This document shows, piece after piece, positions 1 to 7,857 of a stretch of DNA of 46,967 bases. The notes under the pieces were generated by a model. That model did not search any database and had not been told where the DNA came from. It saw only the letters and a list, made by a program, of their open reading frames with translations. The first letter of the stretch is position 1. Every line of letters begins with the position of its first letter. Source of the DNA: an uncultured Clostridia bacterium (lineage in GTDB: Bacteria > Bacillota > Clostridia > Christensenellales > CAG-917); contig CAKQMI010000009.1 in NCBI GenBank assembly GCA_934254835.1, forward strand, positions 1-46,967, in the 5' to 3' direction. The translations under genes and the position numbers were made by a program.

Positions 1-1001
1 TAAACGACGAAGGAACGGAGGCGACGATCAGAATCGAACTTCCCAAGGCGTTGCCTTGTCCGCATAAAGAATCTACCTTAAAAGAAGCAGGAAAACCCGA
101 AACGTGTACGGAAGACGGCGTAAAGGATAAATACGCCTGCAAAGACTGCGGAAAAGAATTTTTCGACGCAGCCTGCACCATGCCGTGGACAATCGAGAAT
201 GCGATCATTCCCGCAGGACATAAATGCAATCGCATTGAACATACCGATGTTGCCCCCGGTAAGGACGGAAATATCGAGTATTACGAATGTCAGCGCGAGG
301 AGTGCGGCAAACTCTTTGCGGACGCCGCCTGCAGCAGTGAAATCACGCTTGCGCAAACCGTAATTCACGATTTCAAAACCGAATGGTCGTCAAACAACGA
401 AAACCATTATCACGAGTGCAAAAACTGCGACGCTAAAAAGGATATAGAAGCGCATGTGTTCGGAGAGTGGATAAAAGAGGTCGCGCCGACGGTTGATGAC
501 TTCGGTATAATGGCGCACAAAGATTGTACGGTTTGCGGAAAGCACTTTGATAAAGACGGCAACGAGATCACCGACCTTAGAATTGCCAAAATCGGCACGC
601 ACAAAGTAACCGTGAATTTCGGAACGATAAACGGAGAAGACGATGTATTTTTTAAGGAAGGCGAAACGATAACAATCACCGCTAACGATCCGGCAGAAGG
701 CAAAGTGTTCAAAGGTTGGCAGGACGCAAGCGGGAAAATCGTAAGCTCAAACAAGAGTTATACGTTTACAGTATCGGGAGAAACAACCCTAACGGCTGTG
801 TATGAAGATGCTCCCGTATTAAAGAAAGGATTGTCGGGCGGTGCGATTGCGGGTATCGTAATCGGAAGCCTTGCAGGCGTCGGAATTGTCGGGTTTGCAA
901 TATTCTGGTTTGTCGTGAAGAAGAAATCGTTTGCCGATTTAATTTCCGCAATCAAGGAAACGGTCAATAAAGTACTCAAAAAAGGCAACAAAGAAGAATA
1001 A
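1..1001 (+). CDS. Membrane-anchored surface protein with Cys-pair repeats (5' end missing)
   Basis: The reading frame is open to the first base of the window, so the N-terminus lies upstream. The visible ~333 residues contain repeated segments with CxxCGK-x-F or CxxC pairs (for example YACKDCGKEFFDAAC and ECQREECGKLFADAAC), which resemble small metal-binding or disulfide modules. A domain like the InlB-type bacterial repeat follows (GETITITAN..., FKGWQDASG..., TTLTAVYED). The C-terminus has a Gly-rich linker, one hydrophobic helix (GAIAGIVIGSLAGVGIVGFA) and a Lys-rich tail, so the protein is probably held in the cell membrane with its repeats outside. There is no LPXTG motif. The biological role is unknown; adhesion or matrix binding is only a family-level guess. 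Confidence 0.75.
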   Translation, partial: NDEGTEATIRIELPKALPCPHKESTLKEAGKPETCTEDGVKDKYACKDCGKEFFDAACTMPWTIENAIIPAGHKCNRIEHTDVAPGKDGNIEYYECQREECGKLFADAACSSEITLAQTVIHDFKTEWSSNNENHYHECKNCDAKKDIEAHVFGEWIKEVAPTVDDFGIMAHKDCTVCGKHFDKDGNEITDLRIAKIGTHKVTVNFGTINGEDDVFFKEGETITITANDPAEGKVFKGWQDASGKIVSSNKSYTFTVSGETTLTAVYEDAPVLKKGLSGGAIAGIVIGSLAGVGIVGFAIFWFVVKKKSFADLISAIKETVNKVLKKGNKEE

Positions 1002-1010
1002 GACACAATA

Positions 1011-1048
1011 GCAACAAACAACCCCGAGAAATCGGGGTTATTTGTTGC
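1011..1048 (+). terminator. Strong hairpin terminator after the surface protein gene
   Basis: Two 8-bp stem blocks (GCAACAAA and AACCCCGA with their complements) are separated by a 1x1 mismatch and closed by a GAAA loop. It lies 10 nt after the stop codon. The T-run comes a few bases later (1056-1061), inside the first unit of the hairpin array. Confidence 0.75.
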
Positions 1049-1049
1049 A

Positions 1050-1139
1050 GTTATATTTTTTGCTTCTCGCAAAAAGTTATATTTTGGCATACGCCAAAGT
1101 GATATTTGACTTCGTCAAGTGATATTTGCCTGTCGGCAA
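1050..1139. repeat. Array of four micro-hairpins with constant linkers (locus A)
   Basis: Four short perfect inverted repeats follow each other, each preceded by a 7-nt linker GTTATAT or GTGATAT. The stems are TTTTTGC/GCAAAAA (1057-1075), TTTGGC/GCCAAA (1083-1098), TTGAC/GTCAA (1106-1118) and TTGCC/GGCAA (1126-1139). Loops are 3-5 nt. Linkers start at 1050, 1076, 1099 and 1119. Stem sequences differ between units but pairing is always kept. A second array of the same design lies at 21571-21719. No coding function is seen. Confidence 0.7.
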
Positions 1140-1154
1140 GATATGGATAAATTA

Positions 1155-1268
1155 TTGTCATTGCGAGGAGCGTAGCGACGTGAGAATCTCCCGGAAGGGA
1201 ATCCGCATAAACGTCAGTATGACAAGGTGCCTTCCCAGGGGATTCCCACGCTACGCTCGGAATGACAA
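1155..1268. mobile_element. 114-bp palindromic MITE-like repeat (TTGTCATTGCGAGG family)
   Basis: The element begins TTGTCATTGCGAGGAGCGTA and ends with the near-complement CGCTACGCTCGGAATGACAA, giving terminal inverted repeats of about 20 bp. It encodes no protein. Related ends occur at 1273 and 21520, so this is a dispersed, non-autonomous repeat. Short reading frames across it are artefacts of the repeat. Confidence 0.75.
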
Positions 1269-1272
1269 ACCA

Positions 1273-1352
1273 AATTGTCATTGTGAGGAACGAAGTGACG
1301 CGACAATCTCGTGGGAACGAAACCGCATAAACGTCAGTATAATAAGGTGCTG
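1273..1352 (+). repeat. Truncated second copy of the TTGTCATTGCGAGG element
   Basis: This copy has the left end (ATTGTCATTGTGAGGAACGA) and shares the interior stretch ATCCGCATAAACGTCAGTAT, or a one- to two-base variant of it, with the copy at 1155. The right terminal repeat is missing. It lies in direct orientation to the first copy. The remaining gap up to 1460 is AT-rich. It contains a 9-bp inverted repeat TATGCCCGA/TCGGGCATA with a long loop (about 1404-1456), for which I see no assigned role. Confidence 0.6.
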
Positions 1353-1460
1353 TTATTATTGTTATTATCATTATATATTTATAAAATATCATATACTTTT
1401 TTTTATGCCCGAGAACGAAAAATTCGGAGGTTAGTTTGTATTATTTTCGGGCATAAGTAT

Positions 1461-1488
1461 TGCAACTTTTTCAATTCGTGATATACTA
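1461..1488 (+). promoter_or_regulatory. Predicted promoter of galE
   Basis: TTGCAA and TATACT are separated by 16 nt, 47 nt before the galE start codon. Confidence 0.5.
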
Positions 1489-1534
1489 TATACGAAAATA
1501 AAATTTCGCGGTTATCCGCAAAGGCAGGTTATAT

Positions 1535-2548
1535 ATGAACAAAGTTTTGGTCACCGGTGGTACCGGCTATATCGGAAGCCATACCGTTGTTGAACTTTTG
1601 AACGACAATCAGGACGTCGTTATCGTTGACAACCTTTCCAACTCGAAGGCGGGCGTTGTGGATCGCATCGAGAAAATCACGGGAAAGCGTCCCGCTTTTT
1701 ACAACGTGGACGTGCGTGACAAAGCAAAATTGCTCAAAATCTTCAAGGACGAAAAACCCACCGACGTAATCCACTTCGCAGGGCTGAAAGCGGTTGGCGA
1801 AAGCGTGAAAATCCCGCTTGCGTATTACGACAACAACCTTAATTCCACGCTCGTTCTCATCGACTGCATGCGCGAGTGCGGCGTGAAAAACCTTGTATTT
1901 TCTTCGTCCGCGACCGTTTACGGCTGCCCGAAGTCGGTGCCTATTTTTGAAGATTTTCCGCTGTCCGCAACCAACCCCTACGGGCAAACCAAACTCATGA
2001 TCGAGCAGATTTTGAAGGACTTTTACCACAGCGACAACTCGTTCAATATCGCGCTTTTAAGATACTTCAACCCCATCGGCGCGCACGAAAGCGGTCTTAT
2101 CGGCGAGGATCCCAACGGTATCCCCAACAACCTCGTGCCTTATATCACGCAGGTTGCCGTCGGAAAACTTGAAAAAGTCCACGTTTTCGGCAACGATTAC
2201 CCCACGAAAGACGGCACGGGCGTCAGGGATTATATCCACGTCGTCGATCTCTCAAAAGGGCATATTTCCGCGCTTAAAAAACTGCACGAAAATTCCGGGC
2301 TCGTCATCTACAACCTCGGCACGGGCCACGGGTATAGCGTGCTGGAAATGATAAACGAGTTTTCAAAAGTCGTCGGACACCCCATCGCCTACCAAATCGA
2401 CGGGCGTCGCGCGGGCGACATCGCCGAGTGCTATGCCGATTGCTCCAAAGCCAAAAAAGAGCTCGGCTGGGAGTGCGAATTTGACCTCCACCGTATGGCG
2501 GAAGATAGCTGGCGTTGGCAGAAAATGAACCCCAACGGACTGGAATAA
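1535..2548 (+). CDS. galE: UDP-glucose 4-epimerase
   Basis: GalE interconverts UDP-glucose and UDP-galactose in the cytoplasm (Leloir pathway and supply of UDP-Gal for surface glycans). The 337-residue protein has the N-terminal NAD-binding motif TGGTGYIG (residues 7-14) and the short-chain dehydrogenase catalytic set S124, Y149 and K153 (FSSSATVYG and NPYGQTK). The numbering is the same as in E. coli GalE. Length is typical of the family. The next gene starts 2 nt after the stop, suggesting co-transcription with the phosphoesterase. Confidence 0.95.
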   Translation: MNKVLVTGGTGYIGSHTVVELLNDNQDVVIVDNLSNSKAGVVDRIEKITGKRPAFYNVDVRDKAKLLKIFKDEKPTDVIHFAGLKAVGESVKIPLAYYDNNLNSTLVLIDCMRECGVKNLVFSSSATVYGCPKSVPIFEDFPLSATNPYGQTKLMIEQILKDFYHSDNSFNIALLRYFNPIGAHESGLIGEDPNGIPNNLVPYITQVAVGKLEKVHVFGNDYPTKDGTGVRDYIHVVDLSKGHISALKKLHENSGLVIYNLGTGHGYSVLEMINEFSKVVGHPIAYQIDGRRAGDIAECYADCSKAKKELGWECEFDLHRMAEDSWRWQKMNPNGLE

Positions 2549-2550
2549 TT

Positions 2551-3084
2551 ATGAAATATTTCATTGCAACCGATATTCACGGCTCGTATTTTTGGGCGCA
2601 AAAGGTCGTTGACAAGTTTGAAAAGTCGGGCGCGGATAAACTCGTGCTCCTCGGCGATTTGTACTACCACGGCCCCAGAAATCCGTTGCCCGAAGGTCAC
2701 GCCCCCATGAAAACGGCGGAACTTTTTAATTCGCTGTCCGACAAAATCATCGCGATAAAGGGCAACTGCGACGCCGAAATCGACGAAACTATTTCCGCTT
2801 TCCCGTTTTCGCCCGCGGTGCACGTAAACGTCGGCGGAAAAAGGGTGACTTTCACGCACGGACATTACTTCAATAAGGACGTCTTGCCGATTGGGTGCGA
2901 CTTGCTTATTTACGGGCACTTCCACGTTGACGAAATGGTCGAGCGCGACGGCACCGCTTGCGTATGCGTTGCGTCCGCCTCGCTCCCGAAAAACAATTGC
3001 AAGCCGTCGTATATGCTCCTTTCTGACGACGGATTCAAGGTTTTGACGTTCGACGACGAAGTGGTTTTTGAAAAATCCTTTTAA
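2551..3084 (+). CDS. yfcE: YfcE/MJ0936-family metallophosphoesterase
   Basis: This is a 177-residue calcineurin-like phosphoesterase. It has the metal-ligand motifs DIHG (residues 8-11), GDLYYHGPRNPLPEGH, GNCDAE, THGHYF and YGHFHV in the expected order. YfcE enzymes hydrolyse phosphodiesters in vitro; the physiological substrate is unknown. ATG at 2551 was chosen because it begins directly with the beta strand KYFIATDIHG; an upstream in-frame start would lie inside galE. It is translationally close to galE (2-nt gap). Confidence 0.88.
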   Translation: MKYFIATDIHGSYFWAQKVVDKFEKSGADKLVLLGDLYYHGPRNPLPEGHAPMKTAELFNSLSDKIIAIKGNCDAEIDETISAFPFSPAVHVNVGGKRVTFTHGHYFNKDVLPIGCDLLIYGHFHVDEMVERDGTACVCVASASLPKNNCKPSYMLLSDDGFKVLTFDDEVVFEKSF

Positions 3085-3113
3085 TTTAATCGATAAAAAT
3101 CGAATAATTGCAT

Positions 3114-3143
3114 AAAATCTTGCAGAATATGCAGGATTTTATT
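3114..3143 (+). terminator. Terminator after galE-yfcE
   Basis: AAAATCTTGCA pairs with TGCAGGATTTT over 11 bp with one G-T wobble, followed by ATT. Confidence 0.6.
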
Positions 3144-3202
3144 CGTATATTCAGCAAAAAACAAAAAAATTAAATAAATTGTGAATATTTATGCAAAAAC
3201 GC

Positions 3203-3231
3203 TTGCCAAGTAAAATAAGATATGCTATCAT
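3203..3231 (+). promoter_or_regulatory. Predicted promoter of the amino-acid ABC transporter operon
   Basis: TTGCCA and TATCAT are separated by 17 nt, about 40 nt before the start codon at 3273. Confidence 0.55.
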
Positions 3232-3272
3232 TGCATCATCAAAAAGAAAATAAAGTTTTGAGGTATAAAAAT

Positions 3273-4145
3273 ATGAAAAAATTTATCGCAACGTTATTGA
3301 CGGTAGCAACGATTATCACTTGCGTCTTCGCCTTCACCGCCTGCAACAAAAAAGGAAAAGACGACACCATAGTTTGTTTTACGAACGCTTATTTTGCTCC
3401 GTTTGAGTATTTCAGCGGTGACAAGGGCACGGATATCGTCGGCGTCGATATCGACATTATGAACAAAGTCGGCGAAAAACTCGGCAAGAAAGTCGTTTAT
3501 GAAAACAAAGATTTCGGTACTCTTATCGATTACGTCAAAGACGGCAAACTCTGCGACTGTGCGGCGGCGGGCTTTACAATCACCGATTCTCGCAAAGAAA
3601 AAGTGAACTTCTCGGTTGAATACTATACTTCGGTGCAATACGTCATCGTAAAGAAAGGCTCAATCGAAACTGACAAAACCGCTGACAAAAAAGACTGCAT
3701 TTTCTGGAAAAAACTTGCCGGCAAAAAAATCGGTGTGCAACTCGATACGACAGGCAACGTGTACGTCGCAGGTGAAATAAACGGTTGGGACGCAGAAAAT
3801 CCCACGTCGGAAGACGGTGCACTTGTCGGAACCGGTGCAAAGTGCGAGGCTCTTGACGACGCTTTACTTGCTTTTGAAAAACTCAAAGCGGGACATATCG
3901 ACTGCGTGGTTGTTGATGAACTCCCTGCAAAATATATCATCAAAAACAACTCCGAATACGAAGCATATCCTTTGTATTACGACGAAAATAAGGCAACCGA
4001 AGAAAAATACGGAATCGCTGTCAACAAAAACAACACCGAATTGTTGGAGGCAATCAACAGCGTGCTCAACGAACTGCTCAACACCAAAAACGAAAACGGC
4101 GAAAACGGCATCGAGCAACTTGTGAAAAAGCACCTCGGATTATAA
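3273..4145 (+). CDS. Polar amino-acid ABC transporter substrate-binding lipoprotein
   Basis: This 290-residue member of the SBP_bac_3 family captures a polar amino acid outside the membrane and delivers it to the permease encoded next. The N-terminus MKKFIATLL...FAFTAC is a lipoprotein signal peptide with a lipobox cysteine. The fold signatures are CFTNAYFAPFEYF, GVDIDIMNKVGEKLGKK, AAAGFTITDSRKEKVNFS and a late KYGIAVNKNNTELLEAIN. ATG 3273 is chosen because it gives the signal peptide and has a GAGG ribosome site; the longer frame from 3222 overlaps the promoter. The substrate (Gln, Glu, Cys, His or similar) cannot be told from sequence alone. Confidence 0.9.
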   Translation: MKKFIATLLTVATIITCVFAFTACNKKGKDDTIVCFTNAYFAPFEYFSGDKGTDIVGVDIDIMNKVGEKLGKKVVYENKDFGTLIDYVKDGKLCDCAAAGFTITDSRKEKVNFSVEYYTSVQYVIVKKGSIETDKTADKKDCIFWKKLAGKKIGVQLDTTGNVYVAGEINGWDAENPTSEDGALVGTGAKCEALDDALLAFEKLKAGHIDCVVVDELPAKYIIKNNSEYEAYPLYYDENKATEEKYGIAVNKNNTELLEAINSVLNELLNTKNENGENGIEQLVKKHLGL

Positions 4146-4167
4146 AATCAACACAACACAAAAATTT

Positions 4168-4195
4168 TTAAGGCAGAATGTACGTTCTGTCTTAA
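4168..4195 (+). other. Intercistronic hairpin in the transporter mRNA
   Basis: TTAAGGCAGAA pairs with TTCTGTCTTAA around the loop TGTACG, with no T-run after it. It lies between the binding-protein and permease genes. In such operons a hairpin here commonly protects the abundant upstream mRNA segment, which would explain excess binding protein; this role is inferred. Confidence 0.55.
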
Positions 4196-4209
4196 ACTCT
4201 GTAAATGAT

Positions 4210-4908
4210 ATGGAATTCTTTCAAAAACTACAAGAACTTTTTCATACAAAAAAGTATATGCTTTCGTTTGCCGAGGGGCTGAAAGTTACGTTCATCATTG
4301 CCTTGTCTGCGCTTGCAATCGGCTTGGTGTTGGGTGTTATCGTATCGCTTATCAAAATTTCGGCAACGAGAAGCAAAAAGATGAAAATCCCCGCGTTTCT
4401 TTGCGACGTGTACGTTATGGTAATCAGGGGAACGCCTATGGCGTTGCAACTTTTCATAATGTCTTTTGCGGTGTTTGCAATAAGGGGATTTCCTCTGTTG
4501 GTTACCGCAATAATCACGTTCGGAATAAATTCGGGCGCATATATTTCCGAAAATATCAGGGCAGGTATTCAGTCGGTCGACGTGGGACAACTCGAAGCCG
4601 GGCGTTCGCTTGGTATGAGTTACGGCTCGACAATGGCAAGGATAATCATTCCGCAGGCGATAAAAAACGTCATTCCGACAATCGGCAACGAAATGATTGC
4701 GCTGTTGAAGGAAACGTCCATAGTATCAATGGTCGGGCTTATCGATATTACTATGGCGGCAAAAATCGTTGGCTCGGGGCAAAATATGTCTGACTATCTC
4801 GTGCCGATGCTGGTGGCGGCGATGTTCTATCTTATCATCGTTTATATGTTTGTGATTGTCATAAAACTTATTGAAAGGAGGCTTGCAAGAAGTGATAGAC
4901 GTAGTTAA
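4210..4908 (+). CDS. Polar amino-acid ABC transporter permease
   Basis: This is a 232-residue HisM/GlnP-type inner-membrane permease. Hydrophobic helices are visible at about residues 20-45, 68-105 and 180-220. The cytoplasmic EAA-type loop that contacts the ATPase is present (GQLEAGRSLGMSYGSTMARIIIPQA). One such permease can form a homodimer, so binding protein, permease and ATPase make a complete importer. The gene overlaps the ATPase gene by 17 nt, indicating translational coupling. Confidence 0.92.
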   Translation: MEFFQKLQELFHTKKYMLSFAEGLKVTFIIALSALAIGLVLGVIVSLIKISATRSKKMKIPAFLCDVYVMVIRGTPMALQLFIMSFAVFAIRGFPLLVTAIITFGINSGAYISENIRAGIQSVDVGQLEAGRSLGMSYGSTMARIIIPQAIKNVIPTIGNEMIALLKETSIVSMVGLIDITMAAKIVGSGQNMSDYLVPMLVAAMFYLIIVYMFVIVIKLIERRLARSDRRS

Positions 4909-5965
4909 TCTTACGAAAAAATTCGGCGACCTGATGGTGCTTGACGATATCTCTACGTCAATCGAAGAAGGCGAGCGTATCGTGGTTATCGGACCGTCGG
5001 GCGGTGGAAAGTCCACGTTTTTGAGGTGCTTGAATTGTTTGGAAGATCCAACGGCCGGAAAAATATTTTTTGACGGCGTTGACCTTGCCGACCTCAAAGT
5101 CGATATCAATATCGAGCGTCAAAAAATGGGCATGGTTTTCCAACAGTTCAACCTTTTCAACAACTACACCGTCAAGCAAAATATAATGCTGGCGCCGGTG
5201 AGTATCGGTGTCAAAAATATGCGCAAGACCAAACGATATAATTTCTTTGCTCCTGTCTATAACAAATGTTTAAGTGTCTTTGGAGATAAGATAAACGCAG
5301 GAATTGACAAGCAAAACGCAAAATGCGCCGAAAAACTCGAAGCAATAAAACAAGAGTTTGTCCCCGTTCACGAGGCGTTTGAGGCGACGCGCACGGTGAC
5401 GAATGTTGCAGGAAAAGACGTCGTAACTTATGACAAAAAATTGCAAAAACAAGACCTTGCGATGACAAAGAAAATCGAAAAGTACGAAAGAAAATTGTCA
5501 CACAAAAAGCACGTTGAAAAGCGCGAAATTTTGACACTTGAGTTCTCGTCGAAAAAGGAGATTAAGGCGGAGGCAGAAGAAAACGCAATGAGGCTTCTTA
5601 AACGCATAGGGCTTGAAGAAAAGGCGAACGCTTATCCGTCGACTTTGTCGGGCGGGCAGAAACAGCGCATCGCAATCGTTAGGGCGCTTGCAATGAACCC
5701 CAAGGTCATGCTCTTTGACGAGCCGACGTCCGCGCTCGATCCCGAGATGGTCGGTGAGGTTTTGGACCTTATCAAAGAACTTGCCGACGAGGGTATGACA
5801 ATGGTCATCGTCACGCACGAAATGGGTTTTGCCAAAGAGGTCGGCACCAGAATTCTGTTTATGTCCGAGGGCAAAATCACCGAGGAAAACAATCCGAAAG
5901 ACTTTTTCGAACACCCGCAAAACGACAGGACGAAAGAGTTTTTGAGGAAAGTTTTGAACGCCTAA
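4892..5965 (+). CDS. Amino-acid ABC transporter ATPase with a ~115-residue insertion
   Basis: This GlnQ-like ATPase drives the importer encoded upstream. It has Walker A GPSGGGKST (34-42), the Q-loop at Q84/Q85 (VFQQFNLF), signature LSGGQ (252-256), Walker B LFDEP (D276/E277) and the switch H309. GTG 4892 is the likely start because AAGGAGG lies 10 nt before it. The protein is 357 residues where this family is normally about 240-250. The excess lies between Q-loop and signature, about residues 105-225, and is a Lys/Glu-rich, coiled-coil-like segment. The frame is intact and all ATPase motifs remain. A frameshift or gene fusion is unlikely because sequence on both sides aligns to one ABC domain. 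Confidence 0.9.
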   Translation: MIDVVNLTKKFGDLMVLDDISTSIEEGERIVVIGPSGGGKSTFLRCLNCLEDPTAGKIFFDGVDLADLKVDINIERQKMGMVFQQFNLFNNYTVKQNIMLAPVSIGVKNMRKTKRYNFFAPVYNKCLSVFGDKINAGIDKQNAKCAEKLEAIKQEFVPVHEAFEATRTVTNVAGKDVVTYDKKLQKQDLAMTKKIEKYERKLSHKKHVEKREILTLEFSSKKEIKAEAEENAMRLLKRIGLEEKANAYPSTLSGGQKQRIAIVRALAMNPKVMLFDEPTSALDPEMVGEVLDLIKELADEGMTMVIVTHEMGFAKEVGTRILFMSEGKITEENNPKDFFEHPQNDRTKEFLRKVLNA

Positions 5966-5984
5966 ACCAAAAATATTCGGCATT

Positions 5985-6010
5985 AACCGCCCATATGGGC
6001 GGTTTTTTAT
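5985..6010 (+). terminator. Rho-independent terminator of the ABC transporter operon
   Basis: AACCGCCC and GGGCGGTT form a perfect stem around ATAT, followed by TTTTTTATT. Confidence 0.9.
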
Positions 6011-6038
6011 TGTGTTTTAAGGGAAGTTAGGCTATAAT
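6010..6038 (+). promoter_or_regulatory. Promoter placing the start of transcription at the protease start codon
   Basis: TTGTGT and TATAAT are separated by 17 nt. The expected start of transcription, 7 nt after the -10 box, is 6045-6046, which is the ATG of the next gene. No ribosome site fits in between, so the mRNA may be leaderless. Confidence 0.5.
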
Positions 6039-6045
6039 AATTGAG

Positions 6046-7857
6046 ATGAAAAAACAAGTCACGAAAAATTTGACCATATTATTGTTGGTGCTTGCGGTGC
6101 TCGCAGGCGCGTTTTCGTGCGTGTTTTTCACGAACGACGTCGCCTTTGCGACGGAGCTTCCAAGTGCGGTTTCCGGGCAGTGGTTTGACAGAAAAGAATA
6201 TAACGATTCCGAAGGCACGCTCGAAAAGATAAATGAAGTAATAGGTGCGCTTAAACCGAAGGAAAAGGAAGATTTCAAGAAAAACCCCGTGATTGTTGCG
6301 GTCATTGACACGGGGATTAACGCCTCGCACGAGTTGTTCAGAGATGTTCTGTGCGACGAAAGTCTTTGGTATTGCTCGATTAACAATAATTCTTTTGACA
6401 AAAAGCGTGGAAGAGATTACGTAATCGACGAATGCGCCAACGGCAATCTCATCGGTCATGGCACGCACGTTGCGGGCATCGTTGCGCAGGAAATCAAGAA
6501 ATACGGTCTTGAAGACTACGTCAAAATTTTGCCCGTAAAAGCAAGCAATCAAGGCAGTTTTTCGCCAAGTGACGTTGCGCAAGCCATAAATTACGTCACT
6601 TCTCTTGCAAAAACAGGCAAAACGATTGTCATAAATATGTCGCTGACGAAAATGATAAACAGCATGAATGATAGGCAGTGGGGCGAAAGAAGTAGTCTTA
6701 ATACAGCCGTTCAAAATGCGGTGGCAGAAGGCATTATTGTGTGTGCGGCGGCGGGTAATGACGGATTAAGTTCGGCAGGAACAGGATATTGTCTTGGAAG
6801 TCCCGCGTGTCTTGAAAATGTCATCGGCGTTATGAACTATGGCGACGACGGCAAACTTTATTATAAGTCAAACTACGGCAACGCCTACGACATTGCTGCA
6901 CCCGGTATGAAGATAAACAGCGCGTCGAAAGACGGCGAGAATAATTATAACGAAAAAAACGGAACGAGTATGGCAACGCCTTTCGTGTCGTTTTCGGCGG
7001 CGGTTTTGCAAATCGGATTCAATCGAAAATCCGCAAACGTCTATAAAGTTTTGACCGAAACACCCATCGAGGCAACCGGCAATATATCGCACAAAAATGG
7101 GTTTTATACCGCCAAAAAACTTAATTTAAGTGCGCTTATCAAATTTAACCCCGTAAAAGAGATAAAAGTAGAAGTTGACGATGAATATAAAGGCGCGCTC
7201 GTTCAAAGTATAACGAGCCCGCAAAAAGTCGTGTTCCGCACGACGCTCAGATACGTTGACCAAACAGAAATCGCACCACCCGACGCCGTTGCGTATAAAT
7301 ACGTCAAAATGTACGTCGTGAAAGTAGGCGCGGACGGCAATAGCGAAGTCGTGACGAGTGTTAATTCCCCCACGCTTGAATTCACCCCGACCGAGCCCGG
7401 CAATTATATGATTTATGCCAAAAGAGGCGCATACGTTGCCGACACGTCGGAAGGCGTCAAGTTGAAAGTCAATTACGCCGAAAATATCGCGGACGCAAAC
7501 CTGTCGATTGAAGGCGACACTTCGATTCGCGCAGAAAGTTCCGTGACGTATCAGGTGAACAACGCTTATATGATTGATCCCGGCACCGCGTTTTTGTGGA
7601 GCATTTACGACGAAAATGGAAAACTTATAGACACGAAAAACGGCTCGGAATTCACCTTTACGCCCACAAAAAAAGGCACCTATAAAATCGTCGCAACCGT
7701 CGGCGGACAGAAAATTTCGGAGTTTTCAGTCGTTGTGAAAACAAGTGAAAAAACCGTCCGAGAAGTGTCGGGCGGTGTGACGAGCGCGATTGCGATTTCG
7801 GCGGTTGTCGCGGTGTTGATTGTTGTTGCGGTAAAGATGCTTAAAAGGCGAGCCTAA
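6046..7857 (+). CDS. Exported subtilisin-like (S8) serine protease with C-terminal membrane anchor
   Basis: The 603-residue protein has a signal peptide ending near AFA (residue 35) and a peptidase S8 domain with catalytic D88 (VIDTG), H138 (GHGTH) and S308 (NGTSMATP), plus oxyanion N238 (AAAGND). After about residue 370 there are two Ig/PKD-like beta regions (PTLEFTPTEPGNYMIYA and SEFTFTPTKKGTYKIVA repeat the same pattern). The C-terminus is one transmembrane helix (about 580-597) followed by KRRA. It probably acts on the outer face of the cell membrane. No substrate or processing partner is encoded nearby. The stop codon region overlaps the convergent phosphatase gene by 4 bp. Confidence 0.92.
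   Translation: MKKQVTKNLTILLLVLAVLAGAFSCVFFTNDVAFATELPSAVSGQWFDRKEYNDSEGTLEKINEVIGALKPKEKEDFKKNPVIVAVIDTGINASHELFRDVLCDESLWYCSINNNSFDKKRGRDYVIDECANGNLIGHGTHVAGIVAQEIKKYGLEDYVKILPVKASNQGSFSPSDVAQAINYVTSLAKTGKTIVINMSLTKMINSMNDRQWGERSSLNTAVQNAVAEGIIVCAAAGNDGLSSAGTGYCLGSPACLENVIGVMNYGDDGKLYYKSNYGNAYDIAAPGMKINSASKDGENNYNEKNGTSMATPFVSFSAAVLQIGFNRKSANVYKVLTETPIEATGNISHKNGFYTAKKLNLSALIKFNPVKEIKVEVDDEYKGALVQSITSPQKVVFRTTLRYVDQTEIAPPDAVAYKYVKMYVVKVGADGNSEVVTSVNSPTLEFTPTEPGNYMIYAKRGAYVADTSEGVKLKVNYAENIADANLSIEGDTSIRAESSVTYQVNNAYMIDPGTAFLWSIYDENGKLIDTKNGSEFTFTPTKKGTYKIVATVGGQKISEFSVVVKTSEKTVREVSGGVTSAIAISAVVAVLIVVAVKMLKRRA

Noticed and set aside
1126..1434. A 102-codon frame (with CHCEERSD repeats in its protein)
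   Set aside because: It is a translation of the TTGTCATTGCGAGG repeat elements, not a gene. The same peptide appears wherever the repeat occurs.
4892..5965. Frameshift or fusion as the cause of the long ABC ATPase
   Set aside because: The frame is continuous, the extra segment is in phase, and one complete set of ABC motifs surrounds it.
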